Source: Pseudorasbora parva (taxonomy: Eukaryota; Chordata; Actinopteri; Cypriniformes; Gobionidae). Taken from it: 64,000 nucleotides of DNA. The notes under the pieces were generated by a model. The model saw nothing but the letters and a program-made list of their open reading frames with translations, made no database searches and was not told where the DNA came from. Below are positions 41,119-54,220 of this stretch, one piece after another (position 1 is the stretch's first letter; every line of letters begins with the position of its first letter). Location: contig NC_090195.1 in NCBI RefSeq assembly GCF_024679245.1, positions 7,221,300-7,285,299 on the forward strand, given 5' to 3'. The position numbers were made by a program, and so were the translations under genes.

Positions 41119-41636
41119 TAGCCTGAAAAGCCAGACCCACATCAAGATGTTTGGTCTGGAAACTCACCATTGACAGCTCAATCCGAGGGGCGGGATAAAC
41201 GGTTGTCTTTCAAACTCCCTCTGCACGCGATAGGATAGCACTACAACCAACAAGAGCAACGGAGGTGAAACAGAGCTTGTTGAAAGATTAAACTTTCGCC
41301 GTATCCGGTCGGCAAAACTCTGAACACATCTTCCCTTTTTAAGAATGACTTTAGTGCCGTTCTTTGTTCTTTTCTCAGAGAAAAGCTTAACTCCAAGTCT
41401 TCCAGAGTCGCGGTCAAAGCTGATTCGAAAGACTGCCGTTCGCCAGTTTCTGTGTTCGCCAGAAGCACGCCACTCCGCCCTCATTATGTTATCCCTGCCC
41501 ACTGACTCTATACACGATGTGATTGGCCCGACCAGAGTTTGGCTTTTACAGCTCAGAAGTGTATTGTGAGTTGCTAGACGACCCTCGAGGCAGATTAGAT
41601 TTGTTGCCGCTAGGGTGCATCTAGATTTCTAGGCTA
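41119..41636 (-). mobile_element. DNA transposon with 9-bp target duplication carrying a RecQ-like fragment (copy 2)
   Basis: The 9-bp sequence GATCATTGC flanks the element exactly (41110-41118 and 41637-41645). The ends are TAGCCTGAAAAGCCAGACC and, inverted, TAGCCTAGAAATCTAGATG. On the minus strand (41468 to 41241) a frame reads SFESALTATLEDLELSFSL, then RKEQRTALKSFLKREDVFRV and LPTGYGESLIFQ. This matches the start of a RecQ-type helicase, including motif I, where the Lys of GKS is replaced by Glu. It is a fragment only and cannot encode an active helicase. Confidence 0.75.
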
Positions 41637-41645
41637 GATCATTGC

Positions 41646-43563
41646 TTAAACCTGACTAAATTTATTCCGATTGATGAATCTGGATGTAATGTTTAAATAA
41701 ACGCTAAACAAGTGATCTGGATGACGTGTATTTATCATTTATAATTATTAAAAATATTTATCCATTTGATAATTTGGAGACATTGAGCATATAAACTGTT
41801 GATATCATGTATATGCTATTATGTATTGCAGTATAAATTCCCCTCCCCGTGCCCAAAACTAGTCGTCTGTGGATGAGAGTATGAAACTAGGACTGGTGGG
41901 ACGTTGTCCTGCTCCACTTCACAAACATTGAGTATCGTGTTTCCTCATTAAACTATGTAACAGGAAGAGCACAGAGAAGACTTAACACCTAATTCTTTTT
42001 AATTTGCTTCTTATATTTATCTTTTTATGACAGACCGTATTGAAACCCAAAACCTACCCTAATGCCTGGAAACTACTGAAAACCTACCATTTACCCTAAT
42101 GGTACCATTTAGGATGTCCACCACAGGATGCAGTGAGCCCTACTACATGACTACACCATCATTTCAAATCATCATCATGAGGCTGCACTACACATAATCC
42201 TTCTCCATCAGTTTGACTGGATGAACTGTAAATGTTGTGGTGTCATGTACGCATTTACGATGGAAACAAGGTTCCTCTTGAGGACAAATAAAAGCAAACT
42301 AAAATGTTCTATTAGTTGTTCATGTTCAATTTCAGACGTCAGGAGAATAATGTAACGCTTGGCATTTTAAGGTGATATGCCTATCTATGGCAAGAGCTCT
42401 TTTCAGTCACTGTATTCTTTTCCTACTGATTATTTTCCCTATGTATTAATTCTGATGTAACAGTATGAAAAAGTATTTAATTTATGATGTATCCCATGAA
42501 TAAATCATTGGAATGCACTACGTTTTGCTTGTTTTTCTCTCTTTTCATGGATCTTCACATCTCTTTCCAGGTTTGTTTTCAAAATGTTTTAAAATGTAAT
42601 TGTCTTTTCACATCTAATCCATATTAGCAGTGTTTACTGGAGTGTTTCTAAAGCAGATAAGTACATTATTTATTGTCTGTCAAAATGACGGAAATCATTT
42701 GATGTCCAGTTAATGAACATTTTTGATTTAGGCAATGTATAATACAGACATACTTCAAGAAACTAAAATCTAAAAGGAAATTCCTGTATAGATTTTTTTA
42801 CAGGCGTTTCACTTGTATTTTGAAATTTGTATTTCATTGCATGTGTTAGGGTTAAGGATAATGTCCGTAAAATTACTGGATAATGTCCAGGTAATAAGCT
42901 GCCAGTCATTTTTTGTTATTTTAGCATTTATTTTAACATAGAATAATGTTATCTTGTACCCAGAAAATGTTTATTATTACATTGTATAGTCCAACAGTGA
43001 TTCTAACTAAAACATTTTAGTTAACTTTACTTATTGTTTTATTGTAAAAATCTAGTAATCTGTACTATTCCAACCATTCACATAATGTTCCTTGTTTACT
43101 CAGAAAACCCAAGTTAAGATTAATTAATTGGTTTGAGTGGCATTTTGTCGAGCAAAAAAATAATAAAATAAAATAAAAATAAAAAAATCTCACCATTATG
43201 GTGATCAGTGTTCACTTTGGAACATTCATTTTATCATAACTCTCTTCCTATTGATGCAGTGATGCAACAAAAAACATTATTTGGTTTCAAAGGAAGAGAA
43301 GTAATAAATAGGTTGCTTTTAAAAGTTGACCTAGCTTCTGACTGAATAATTAACTAGTTAATATAGTTAAATGAACCGGTTTCCTTTTATGTCGTATAAT
43401 GATCATTTATAATTTTATTACTAACACGTCATAAACACCTGTGAACCTTTAATTGGGTTGATATAATCCATATATTTCTAACAATAGTCTTGTCGTTGAC
43501 TATATGCAACAAATTTGATTTTACATTGGACGTTCATAGATTGAACCTGGATTTACATTTGAA
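41646..43563. other. Gene-free AT-rich stretch
   Basis: No gene, RNA or transposon end recognised. Confidence 0.35.
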
Positions 43564-43565
43564 TA

Positions 43566-43931
43566 CACTGTAAAAAAAAATTTGGTTGTTTTTTGTTGGT
43601 TTAACTTAAAAAAGTAACCTGGTTGCCTTAAATTAAATTAATAAAAAATTTGAGTTGATACAATGAAGGACATTTGTTTAATAAATAGAAACTCTAAATA
43701 TTTTTGTATCTGAACCACATAAAAAATTTGATAAATCATGAAAATAGCACGTTTCACTGCGTCATAAGAAATAAAACACACACAATTACCCAATATGCTT
43801 AAAAAATCTTTTAATAAAGGTTGTCGATTCTAAAAAAATGTTTATTGTATTAAAGTCAAAATTTCAATTTCAATGAACTCAAAATGTTAAGGCAACCAGG
43901 TAACTTTTTTTCTAAATATTTTTTTACAGTG
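43566..43931. mobile_element. TA-flanked MITE (CACTGTAAAAAAA ends)
   Basis: CACTGTAAAAAAAAATTT at the left mirrors AAATATTTTTTTACAGTG at the right, with TA on both sides (43564-43565 and 43932-43933). This fits a Tc1/mariner-type non-autonomous element. GGCAACCAGGTAAC is also inverted inside. Confidence 0.75.
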
Positions 43932-43933
43932 TA

Positions 43934-44965
43934 GAAGTTACTCCCATAATTTGTGCAAAGCATCATGGGGTGTAGGAAAAAGTCTGTAAAACAATGGAAA
44001 TAATTTACTCACCGTCATGTTGTTCCAAAATTGTATGCCATTCTGTTTTCTGCTGAACATATGAGGAAATGCAGATCTTTTCCACACAAAGATTATAGCG
44101 ACTATATCTGTCAAAAACAAAAAAAAATACAAAAATTCTAGTACTTATAACTATAGTCCAAGTTATTATAAAACTATGCAATAGTTTTGTGGGGAAACAC
44201 ATTTAGGATCTGATTGTAAGCAACAAGAACCGCACAAGGTTTTGTACGAAACTAAAAGCTTTTTGTGAAAATTGGGGATTAAAAAACAAGTCTATGTTAA
44301 ACCAAATTTAAGGACCTTACATCCCAAGATCTGTGTATCAATGTCAAGTTTTTATGTTATGCAACTAGAATCTGTGAACTCATAAGCTTTCACAATCTGT
44401 GCATTCTCGACATGCTCTGTGCTATACATGAGGAATGTGCATGTGTCTCTTCTTGTTTTTGGCCAGTTGCTGCAGTACGTGTCGGGCCGGTCTGTTGCAG
44501 TATGGGAGCGTGTTTTGAGACAGGAGAAGATGACGACCCCCTACAGAGAAGCCTAGCTGCTCGCTGCATTTCTGAGAGATTTCAAGTGATTTACAGCCTC
44601 CTGTCGCATACAGAAAGACAACTTGACAGATAAACACACACACACAATGCGCGCACGTAACATGCATGCAGACAGACAGGACTGAATACCATCCACCTGC
44701 TTTGGATAGAAGACATGCATGCTCTCTGTTTGAATTATTTTGGAATAGAACTTTAATATTAGCCATGTTTGTGGCTATAGGCAAGGTTTTGTTGTTCTTT
44801 TGTGTTTCATATATCTGTAAGAAAACCTTTTTCATTTTTATTCCTCATATAAAGATAACATTGCAATTTAATTTAGCCATTTGTTGTTGTTGTTTTTTGA
44901 TTGAATAGTTACCTAACACCAATATCCTTAAGCCCAAATGATATATCATACACTATATATATATA
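43934..44965. other. Gene-free stretch with a MITE scrap
   Basis: TTTACTCACCGTCATGTTGTTCC at 44009 is a fragment of the GGGATAGTT MITE family. The rest is not recognised. Confidence 0.4.
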
Positions 44966-44969
44966 TATT

Positions 44970-45110
44970 GAATTCAGGTGTTCCATTCTCTTCCATGGCT
45001 ATAGCACGTAGGTATCCAGACGCTTCTACAGACATTTGTGAAAGGATGGGTTGCTAGCAAGCCTTGTACCGTGACAGGCTGCCACTAGGGTCGGGTACTG
45101 TTCACATTTT
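44970..45110 (+). mobile_element. Tc1-like transposon remnant
   Basis: TTCTACAGACATTTGTGAAAGGATGGGT resembles the transposase N-terminal region of fish Tc1 elements (a TNICERMG-like peptide). The stretch is short, with internal deletions. Confidence 0.55.
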
Positions 45111-47146
45111 ATAGCCCATAAAACTGCATCTATCCATCATATAACTGCTCCACACAGCTCCGGGGGTTATTTAATAATAGCCTTCTGAAGCAAAGTGGCA
45201 TGTTTTTGTAAGAAAAATATCCATATTTCAAACTTTATAGACTAACTAACTTCCGGCAGAAAGGCGTACACAATCCGACTTACGGCAAAAGAGTAACTCC
45301 TGACGCGATGTATAGAAGCATCGTAAGCTTTGACACCTCTCGTGGATAGGGCTGGGCAGCAAACTCAAGCCCCTCTTCACTTATATTGTGTATAAGTAAT
45401 CTGCCATTTCTTTCGTTTTAGACTCTAGTTCATGACCAGTGTTTTGTTTTGGTCTATCCTCTGTGCTTTTGCTTTCGTCAATACGCGCCAAGGGTCAAGG
45501 GTTACGTCATATATACGCCCCACCACCCTAAACCTACCCAAGTGAGTGTCATATATACGTCATAAAGTGCGTATCATATGCACGCGAAAAACAGCGTATC
45601 ATATGCACGCCAAAATGAGTTTTGGCGTATACATTCCACGACATTGCACACTCGTACTATTTATACGCAATCCGGCAATCCACCGGAAACACGGCAATCC
45701 ACCGGAAGTTTAAGGACAGTTTTCTAGCATAAAACAATTACCAGTACCCATCCCATTTTTCTACAGATTCTTTTCTTAGTGCTTTTAATCAGATTTCATG
45801 CAAATTGCCTAATGAAGACAGTTCCTCCATAGGGGCAGAACACAGGCTACTGTAAATATCCTAATTGACTAAACAAACATTTGTCTTGATCAAACAGCCT
45901 TAATGTAAAAACATAATCCCAGTCGCTCAAGATCCAAATGAGCCACACTCATTTCAAATAGCAATTGTATTAGAACTTAAAATATCATTAAGCAAATGTA
46001 ATGAATGCATTTAGTTTTCTTCTCTGAATATATTTACAATGCATTATTTTACTGTGAGTGTTTAAAAAACATAATTAAACACAGAATGTTGTCAAGTTCA
46101 AATTTAATTTCTAAAAAACAAGGCCTGGGTTTAGATTAAGCCAAGATTAATCATTTAAGTATCTTTTTATATCTTATGGTGATGTACATCTCAAGACAAA
46201 CCAGTGGCATTGATATATTTTAACATACCGGTATCTCAAATGTCTCAATAATGTATTTATTCTACACATAAATTAATAAATTTAATGCAATGTCTTAAGT
46301 ATCTAAATTTGCCATGATGGATATTTTGTTTTGACATTTACTTTTTCCCAAAAGACAGGATGTAAGATACAACATCCTTCCTTTTCTCCATTTTCTTTTC
46401 CATTGTCTTATTTTAATCTTCCATTCTCATTCATTTCAACACTGTCAAACTTTTAAAAAGTGGACCAAAGTGCTTTTAAATAGCATGGAGCATGACTAAT
46501 GAGGGAAACATGTTAAAATCATTGCAAAAAAAGTCCTTGGAAGACAAATGAATTTTCAGCAGAATAATTAACTTAATTAACAAATTTGCATGCATATTCA
46601 TCAAGCTATTGAAGTCTCTCCAGCCCGGCTTGATGAACGTTGCCGTAATAACCATCTCATTTACATTCTACCATCTACTGCTATTTAGAGATGAAAATGA
46701 AGAATAAAAGAAATGGCAGATTTCTGAATTCATACGCGCACGGGATCGTCTGGTATGTGGTTTTCCAGAACCGCAGCCCACGTTTGCTCTATCACTGTAA
46801 TGAGCTCCAGAGGAAGGGTGTCTCTGTGTGTGTCTGCGAGCGTGCGTGCGTGTGTTTGTGTCTCCTGCCCTCGGCCCCTTTCCCTCTCTCCTGGGCATTG
46901 TGTTGGCAGGCGTCCCTGACTCGCAGTTCTCTGAGGCTGGCAGACTGTGCTACCCGCTGTCTCTGCAGGGCAATCTTAACAGGCAGCAAGGTGTAACAGC
47001 ACAGACTGCCGCACAAGGCCCGAGGATACCATCACAACCCAGCCCATCCAAGCAGGAATCAGTACTTTAATTGTAGCTGCATATTTCTGCATTATCCAAG
47101 CATCTTATTTTTTTATTCTGCCCCTTTTATTTACAGTATTATATGA
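45111..47146. other. Repeat-derived and unique sequence, no gene
   Basis: 45140-45340 looks like an old dispersed repeat. At 45490-45630 ATATACG and CATATGCACGC motifs recur. 46600-47040 is unique and GC-richer and could hold regulatory DNA, but I see no decisive motif. Confidence 0.4.
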
Positions 47147-47284
47147 CTTTACATTTATGCATTTCACAGACACTTTTTTCCAAAGTGATTTCCATTCAAG
47201 GTATGCATGAGGAATGGAAATCAAACCCATAACATTGGCGTTGCTAACTCTGAGCTCTACTCTTTGAGGTACAGGAATGAAAAT
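47147..47284 (-). mobile_element. tRNA-derived SINE fragment
   Basis: The minus strand reads GAGTTAGCAACGCCAATG then GGGTTTGATTTCC, a decayed B-box, after an A-box-like AAAGAGTAGAGCTCAGAG. This is the tRNA-like part of a common fish SINE. Confidence 0.6.
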
Positions 47285-47859
47285 TAGGGGTTGCACAATT
47301 ACTGATTTGTTTCTTGCATACTCATGGATTATGTTACCTTTTTAAAAAAAGGTATAGTTTGATTCAAAAAGTGTTTATTAATTGATAGTCCAATTTGCAA
47401 TGGTTACATCTCAAACACAGGTTTCATTTGGTATTTAACACATCAGGAAAAATAACACATAGTAATTTGACATGCAACATTGTAACATTTGACGTCGAAA
47501 AATAGGCTATGTATGTCTTTTTGGTCGCAATAAAGTCCCTAGGCCAGGGTTCCTCAAATCCAGTCCTGGAGGGCCACTACCCTGCAGAGTTTCGCTCAAA
47601 CCCTACCTGTGATTTTCTAGTGATCCTAAAGATCTTGATTAGGTTGCTCAGGCGTGTTCCCAGATAGCAACATTGTGTCTGCCCAGAACCGGCCCACATA
47701 TGGCACATGTGGAATGATGATCGGGCCCACACGCAGTGTGGAATGATGGCACTTGGTGGACCACTCCAACAGGCCATAGTAATGCCATATGTCAGCCAAG
47801 AGCAAAATAAATAAATAATTGTTTTTTGTTTGGTTACAGTGTTCTGTTAAAGAGATTTT

Positions 47860-48825
47860 GAAGACTGTCAGTTTCATTTCGCTACGAGATTTCACTGATG
47901 GTTGGTTTTGTTCTTTTATGATATTTCAATGACAAATCCATTTTCAGTGTCAGTCGATTCTGTTCAATGATGAGATTTCAACACTGGTAAGTTTTGTTCA
48001 GTTATGAGACTCGATAGTCGGTTTTGTTCGGTTATGAGACTCAATGATAGGCAGTTTGGTCTGGCTACAAGATTTCAAGGACAGTCAGTTTGTTCCATTA
48101 TGAGATTTCAAGCATGGACAATTTTATTCAATTACCAGATTTCATTGACGGTCGGTTTTATGCAGTTACAAGATTTAAATGATGGTTGGTTTCGTTTGGC
48201 CACGAGATTTCAATGTGAGTTGGTTTTGTTACAAGATCTCAAGGACAGTCGGTTTCATTTCATTCCAATACAAGACCTCAATGACGGTCAGTTTTGTTCC
48301 GTTATAAGATTTTAATAACAGTCGGCTTTGTTCCGTTACAATACTTCAATGATGGTTGGTTTTATTCTTTTATAAGATTTCAGTGTCAATCGGTTATGTT
48401 CAATTATAAAAGAGTGCAATGTTGGTCAGTTTTCGTTTATAAGATTTCAATGAAGGACAGTTTTGTTCAGTTACAGGATTTCAATGATGGTCGGTTTTGT
48501 TTTGTTATGAGATTTCAATGGACACAACAATTTTCACATTTAAACAGATTTTAAAACAGTGGGAGACCACAGACATAATGACAGTTTCAATCAATTCTAG
48601 CATTAAAATCCTCTAAACGGACACACTGATGAGTCAGCCGGACCGCAAGATCACACACTTTTTGACTATAGGAATGATTACACAGTGACACAAGTTCACA
48701 GAGTAAGATCAAACAATGATTTCAATGAAGGCCAGCTTTGTAACTTTACGAGATTTCAAAGACAATCTGCTTAGTTCTGTTTCAAGATTTCAATGATAGT
48801 CATTCTTATTCAGTTGACCGTTAGT
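47860..48825. repeat. Degenerate tandem array, ~39-bp unit
   Basis: The unit resembles GATTTCAATGATGGTCGG followed by TTTTGTTCAGTTACAA. About 17 continuous units run to 48540 and a few more lie at 48716-48825. The 39-bp period yields spurious open frames with a 13-residue repeat. Confidence 0.85.
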
Positions 48826-48997
48826 GTTTAATACAACTTAAAATACTTACAGATCTCCCCCTATATTGATATTGAGCAAAACATGTGAAATTACACTTAA
48901 TTTTAACATTTACTCTCCTTTAACAAACAGAAGTGAAGCATGCTGGGAACTAGAAATGTGCTGTAGCTCATTCCATGAATGTGTGTATATGTGTATA

Positions 48998-49006
<9 letters not shown>

Positions 49007-49064
<58 letters not shown>
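49007..49064. repeat. (TA)n microsatellite
   Basis: About 29 TA units after a GTGTATATGTGT run. Confidence 0.95.
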
Positions 49065-49067
<3 letters not shown>

Positions 49068-50059
49068 ATATATGTTCACAAAAAGGATAAAACTTTAAGT
49101 TGGCTGGTAAAGTGGATACAACTTTATGAATATTACATGTAATGCTATTTTGTCTGCATTTCTAAATATTTTAAATGTATCAAATATAGCAATGCATGTG
49201 CATGGTCAGTGCATATAATGCAGTACACTGAAAAATATTCACTAGCAGTAGTTTTTCATTTATGGAAATGTATTATGTAATACATTGTAATAAAAAGCTG
49301 CATATTTTGCAGCTTTTTTCCATATATTTTTTGTTCCGTAAGTGTGTGGCTGGAAAGTCAGCTGTAGTTCTTGTGTTTCTGCTCATCTCTTTATCTGTTC
49401 TCTTCTTTCCTTCAGTGATTCTGTCTTTTTAAAGTTGAGATGACTTCATATTTTCATATTCAGATAAGGTACAGTTCTGGTTTATTTATTTATTTTTTGT
49501 TCTTGGCTGATATGTAGCATTGCTATGGCCTGCTTTTGGCCCAAATCTGGCAAACAACTGCCATCCTTACGCATGTGGGCCAGATCATCATTCCACATGT
49601 ACCAGATGTGGGCCGGATCTGGGCGCCGACACAATGGGTTGGCGCTAATCTATGCAGGGCACTGGCCCTCCAGGGCAAAATTTGAGGGAATATACTAGAC
49701 ATAACAGTTGACATCTTGCACGATAGTGATCCTGAGGTGGAGTTGCAGTTACAGTTACAATGTCCTGCCCCCACTCCAGGTCCGCAGTCTCAATCACTAG
49801 CACATCGGTTAATCATGACGTTATACCCTGTTTCATTGCCTCAAATGCCTAACTAAAACCAAACTTATTGAAAACTAAAACTTGAACATGCATCAGCGTA
49901 ATAAGAACTAAATGATCTTTGTAAAAAAATTATTTAAAGTGTAATTTAATTTCTTAGTTGTTTCCCATTCAATTATATGGAGAGGGTGGTTCTGGAAAAA
50001 GTATGAACTACACTGCAGCCAGAATCAATGCTTTGGCTTCACTTTTCAGGACACAGCAC

Positions 50060-50368
50060 ACTTACGCAGTGTTCGAAATTGCCTTCTATACCTTCATTAA
50101 CTATTCCCTACATTACTACACCAATATAGTTTGGAAAATAGATGATTCAGCTGTGGGCACCATCTTCTGGCGAGACTCGGATACTCGTTCGACAAGCAAC
50201 TCACACATGGGTATTCTGTAGCTGTTGAGCGCACATCGGTTGTACACTCGTTATTGTGGTGTATTGTGGGATTGAATGAGTGCACTCGTTAATGTCCACT
50301 ATAGTTTTGGACACATCTCAAATAGTGCCCTATTAAAGGGTATATGGGGCGATTTCTGACACAGCCTT
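50060..50368. mobile_element. TIR element with GTGTTCGAAATTGCC ends
   Basis: GTGTTCGAAATTGCC near the left matches GTGTCAGAAATCGCC read inward from the right. No transposase. Confidence 0.5.
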
Positions 50369-50669
50369 GGTCATGCCTCGCTGGTTTGCTTTAATAAACA
50401 ATATTATGCTTTAATAATATTAAGCCGAATGGATTCCGAAAGCACTGACTAGTGGTTGAAGTAGTCAACTACTCATCTATGCACGCTCTAATACAAACAG
50501 GAAAAAAGGAAAATAGAAACAAATGGAGGGAAAGTTGGGAACAGAAACAGAAAATGTTGCGAGTCTGATTCAAACTTGGTGTCAGTACACACACACACAC
50601 ACTAATCACAAGTCCAAGGCTCTATTAGGAACACTTAATTAATAAAAGGTGCAGAGAACAGTAAAATTA

Positions 50670-50768
50670 CGTGCAAGCTATACATTTCTCTTCCGATTCA
50701 TTCCCTGGGAATCAAACCCATGCATTGTTAGCACCACCATGCTCTTATGTTTGAGCTACAGGACAGCT
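50670..50768 (-). mobile_element. tRNA-derived SINE fragment (second copy)
   Basis: CCTGGGAATCAAACCCATGC and CTTATGTTTGAGCTACAGGA are the inverse of a tRNA-like SINE, as at 47147-47284. Confidence 0.6.
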
Positions 50769-50999
50769 TTTTTCAGTGTAAACACACAGAGATATATATA
50801 TATTTTTAAACCTAAAATATGTCTACACGTCATTTTTAAATGCATGTACAAGTTAAATGCAGTATTTGTTGTTTTTGTTGTACTTTTTTTAAGAGCTGCA
50901 TTTCTTTATGTATTACACAGAAGCAATAACAGCATATGGATATAATACAACATGAGGGTGATTAAATAATGACAATTTTCTTTTTCTTTTTTGGAAACC

Positions 51000-53076
51000 A
51001 TTCCTTTAAGTGTGCATGAGCGTACAACAGTCTTGACTTAAGAATGTATGGGTGATGACAGCTTTTATATAAAATTGCTGTAAAATGCTTCAAACTAATG
51101 TCAAGATTGGGGAAAAATTAAGATTGGGAAGTTTTATTGGCTTATTTCATTATCTTTTTGTCATTTTAAATTTAAGAGAGTGTGTTTCTTTGCATATGGA
51201 ACAATTAGGAAGTGGCAGCAATTCACAGACGTGTTTGAGAGGTTCATTAGAATCGTTCTGAAATAGAGAAATCACCCAAAGGCCTAACCTGATCACCAAT
51301 CTTATGATGGTTTCAACTCAACGTAACATATGCTCGACATATTCTAGAGGGCTATGTTTCAAACAGCAGCATCTCCCTAAAGATTCATTCATCAGATTTA
51401 TAGAGTAGCGGATTGAAACAGGGAGACGAGCGTTAATGCGTGTCACTTTTAGCTGTTTGTGACATTTTTATTAAGTTTCATGGAATGAGGAGAGCGTTGA
51501 AGGGGGTTTGTCTGTGAATAGTTTGCACATTAGAGATTTTAAAAACATCTTGCTGGTTTCTACAAAAACTCTCCATAAAGAACATTCTGACTGAACAGTC
51601 GCAAAGCCATTTTTGCTACAAACATCAGCTATTTTGTTGAGCTTTTGTAAAAGATGAAAAGCTAAATCTTCTGTATCTAAACAATGTTGTTTGAACAGTT
51701 ATGATAGATTTGTCTCAATGTCTCTAAAGGCTGATAGGCCTATTTATGTCTGTAATTTTCCATTTTTATCTGGGATATTCAGACATAAGTTGTGCTTAAG
51801 GTGTTTTCCCCTCATTATCATGTCTGTGACTTGTCAAAAAGGTTGACACCTAAAGGCAAAGACGGAACAAACATTTAAGGCAAAATTGCCTTTCAGAACT
51901 TGACACCATGCTGATTCCTCCCTCCAGTAGAGCTGCACAGCTCAGGAAGTGTTTGATGGTGATATAGATGGAGAAAGTTCTGAAGAAAGTCCCAGATTCA
52001 CAGAGGGATTTGATTACCTCTATCCATTATCCACACAGTGAGTGATGGAGTCGCTAACCATCTGTCATCTGATTCATTTGCATCATCAACACCTGCCTGC
52101 CTGTTTATGGCTCACCATCTTTTTTTATAATCCTCTCAGACTTTTTTTGCCACTTTGATGGAATCTGAAAATGTTTTGTTAAAACAGAAATGAAAGCACC
52201 CTTGCTTAAAGCTATGCTTCACTTCATTACGCTGAGGCGAAGGAGCTGTTTTCGTTTCACTGGCTCGAAATGGCACAATAAGGCAAAGAGAAATGTGCAC
52301 TTTCATGGTGATAGAGGAAATGTGTTAGAATCACTCATGCTTGAAAACAATGTACTTCTATTGTGATGACACTACATCGTATTTTGTGTAAAAACTCTTG
52401 TTAAGTTTGTTTGAGTTGGTCAAAATGTCCTTTTGTATCGGTCATGCTGACTGGAGTACAGCTGTACGCAACCAAAATGTTAAATATTTTTTATCGGACA
52501 TAAGAAAAGTAAGTTAACAGAACTGAAAATGTAAAATCTGTTTAAAGGCTCTTTTAATATCTGTATCAGACATTCAAGAATGATAACAACACCTATTACG
52601 TCTTTGGTATTTAAATTTGTAATTTGGCCGAAACTGCTTATTTGCATCTTAAGCCCTATTTGGACAGTAATTGTTTCTTTGTGGACGTCCGTAAAATGTA
52701 ATTTGCATGCCAATATGTGATAAACTTGTTCGGATGGTTATTTATTCACGGTGGAGGAGCGAGTTTTGTCATCCTGCTCACGTGATCAATAACATGATTG
52801 TATGCTGTAAATAAAATGTCCTATGCTTGATATAATAATACGAATAAATGCATATTTAATTTAATAATAGGAAAATAATATCCTAATTATTATTTAATGA
52901 TTTAACTCTGATCGACAAAACAGGTTGCACTGTATATTTTTGATTCACTAAAATTTATCTGCGTAGCCTATAAGAGTCATTTGTTTGGTTAATCGCCCCA
53001 CAATACTCATGCTGTATGGTTTCAGTTCACTAAAAAGAACCGGCTCATTGAAGAAATCATTAATTCAGGAACTGAA
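51000..53076. other. Gene-free stretch with unique islands
   Basis: 51170-51500 and 52030-52330 lack repeat character and are candidate conserved non-coding elements. The second holds two CATCTG E-boxes close together. No gene seen. Confidence 0.35.
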
Positions 53077-53327
53077 CTGGTCACGTTTTATGTTTAGTTT
53101 TGTTTGCATTTCGCAAAGACAACTCAATAGAAATAAATGTATTGCCGTGTTAATTTTTGTTACATCACATTCAATACAGATTGTGAACTTATTTGTTTTT
53201 TTATTTAAGTTATTTATTTAAGTTATTTAATGGATTTTTATTTTTTATTAATTGCCATGGCGATTTCTGCAAAGGAGGACACACATTTTTATGCAGCCAA
53301 TAAAAGTTGGGATAAAAGATTGATCTA
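53077..53327. repeat. Direct duplicate, copy 1
   Basis: GAACTGGTCACGTTTTATGT to TGATCTAGGA recurs at 53980-54220 in the same orientation, with a few small insertions. Confidence 0.85.
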
Positions 53328-53979
53328 GGAATGCATATCATGATTGTACAAATGAAAATAGCGATTACTTAGTTAAAACTCAATACTTTACCCAGATCCT
53401 TGTCTTGTTCTTTCCCAGCAAGCAAGTTTGGTTTTAAAAGATGTCTAATAGCATTTAAATAACACAGTCCTGACATCTAGGCAAAAAAAAAACTAAAAAA
53501 AAAACCTCTCATTTTACCAAGGCACAATTTAGGCTGTCAGTAAAAAATGACTAAACATGTAATCATAGCCCATCTAGACTAGAAAATATGAACATGTCAA
53601 AGAAATGAAAACAAACACCTTGTAATAACTGCCAACTTTGTCTTGTTTCTTACATGATGGAATATCATACATCTTACAAGTTATTTTGGCAAATTCCAGG
53701 TTATTTTGGCTAGATGTGGGTTATTCATAGCTGGACTAGTTACCCGAGACAGTGAAATGATGGCAATTGCTTGCTGGGTTAATAATTTATGTTGAAGATT
53801 TGTAAGAACTCTGGTGAAACATAGTCTGAACATTCATTACAGCAGTTCTCCAGTACACTGTCTGAGGTACATCTGAGCTAGAATTTACCTCACAAAAAGT
53901 AGTCCTACTGAAGAAATTACGCAGACTTTTTGGCATATGTTATGATTTAAATGTAACTCAAAAGCATTTGACCATTCTA

Positions 53980-54220
53980 GAACTGGTCACGTTTTATGTT
54001 TAGTTTTATGTATGAATTTCGCGAGTACTGGAGGACAACTCTATAGAAATAAATGTATTGATGTGTTATTTTTTGTTGCATCACATTCAACACAGATTTA
54101 TTTCGTTTTTAGATGTAACAATTTTTATTTATTTTTTCTGTGGCGATTTCAGCAATTTAGGACAATAGAAACACATTTTTATGCAGCCAATGAAAATTGG
54201 AATAAAATACTGATCTAGGA
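53980..54220. repeat. Direct duplicate, copy 2
   Basis: Second copy of the block at 53077-53327, about 0.9 kb downstream; both copies keep CACATTTTTATGCAGCCAAT. Confidence 0.85.

Larger units (their letters stand above)
47544..49690. mobile_element. Foldback-like element with long inverted ends
   Basis: The left arm (47544-47819) and right arm (49480-49690) are imperfect inverted copies over about 200-270 bp. Shared blocks include AGTCCTGGAGGGCCACTACC versus the inverse of GGCACTGGCCCTCCAGGGC, CATGTGGAATGATGATC in both, and CAGCCAAGAGCAAAATAAAT versus its inverse. Between them lie a tandem array and a (TA)n tract. No transposase is visible. The arms could also be two independent insertions of one MITE. 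Confidence 0.6.

Noticed and set aside
48004..48554. Two overlapping open frames rich in LNDGWF-like repeats
   Set aside because: The 39-bp tandem array keeps frames open by its period.
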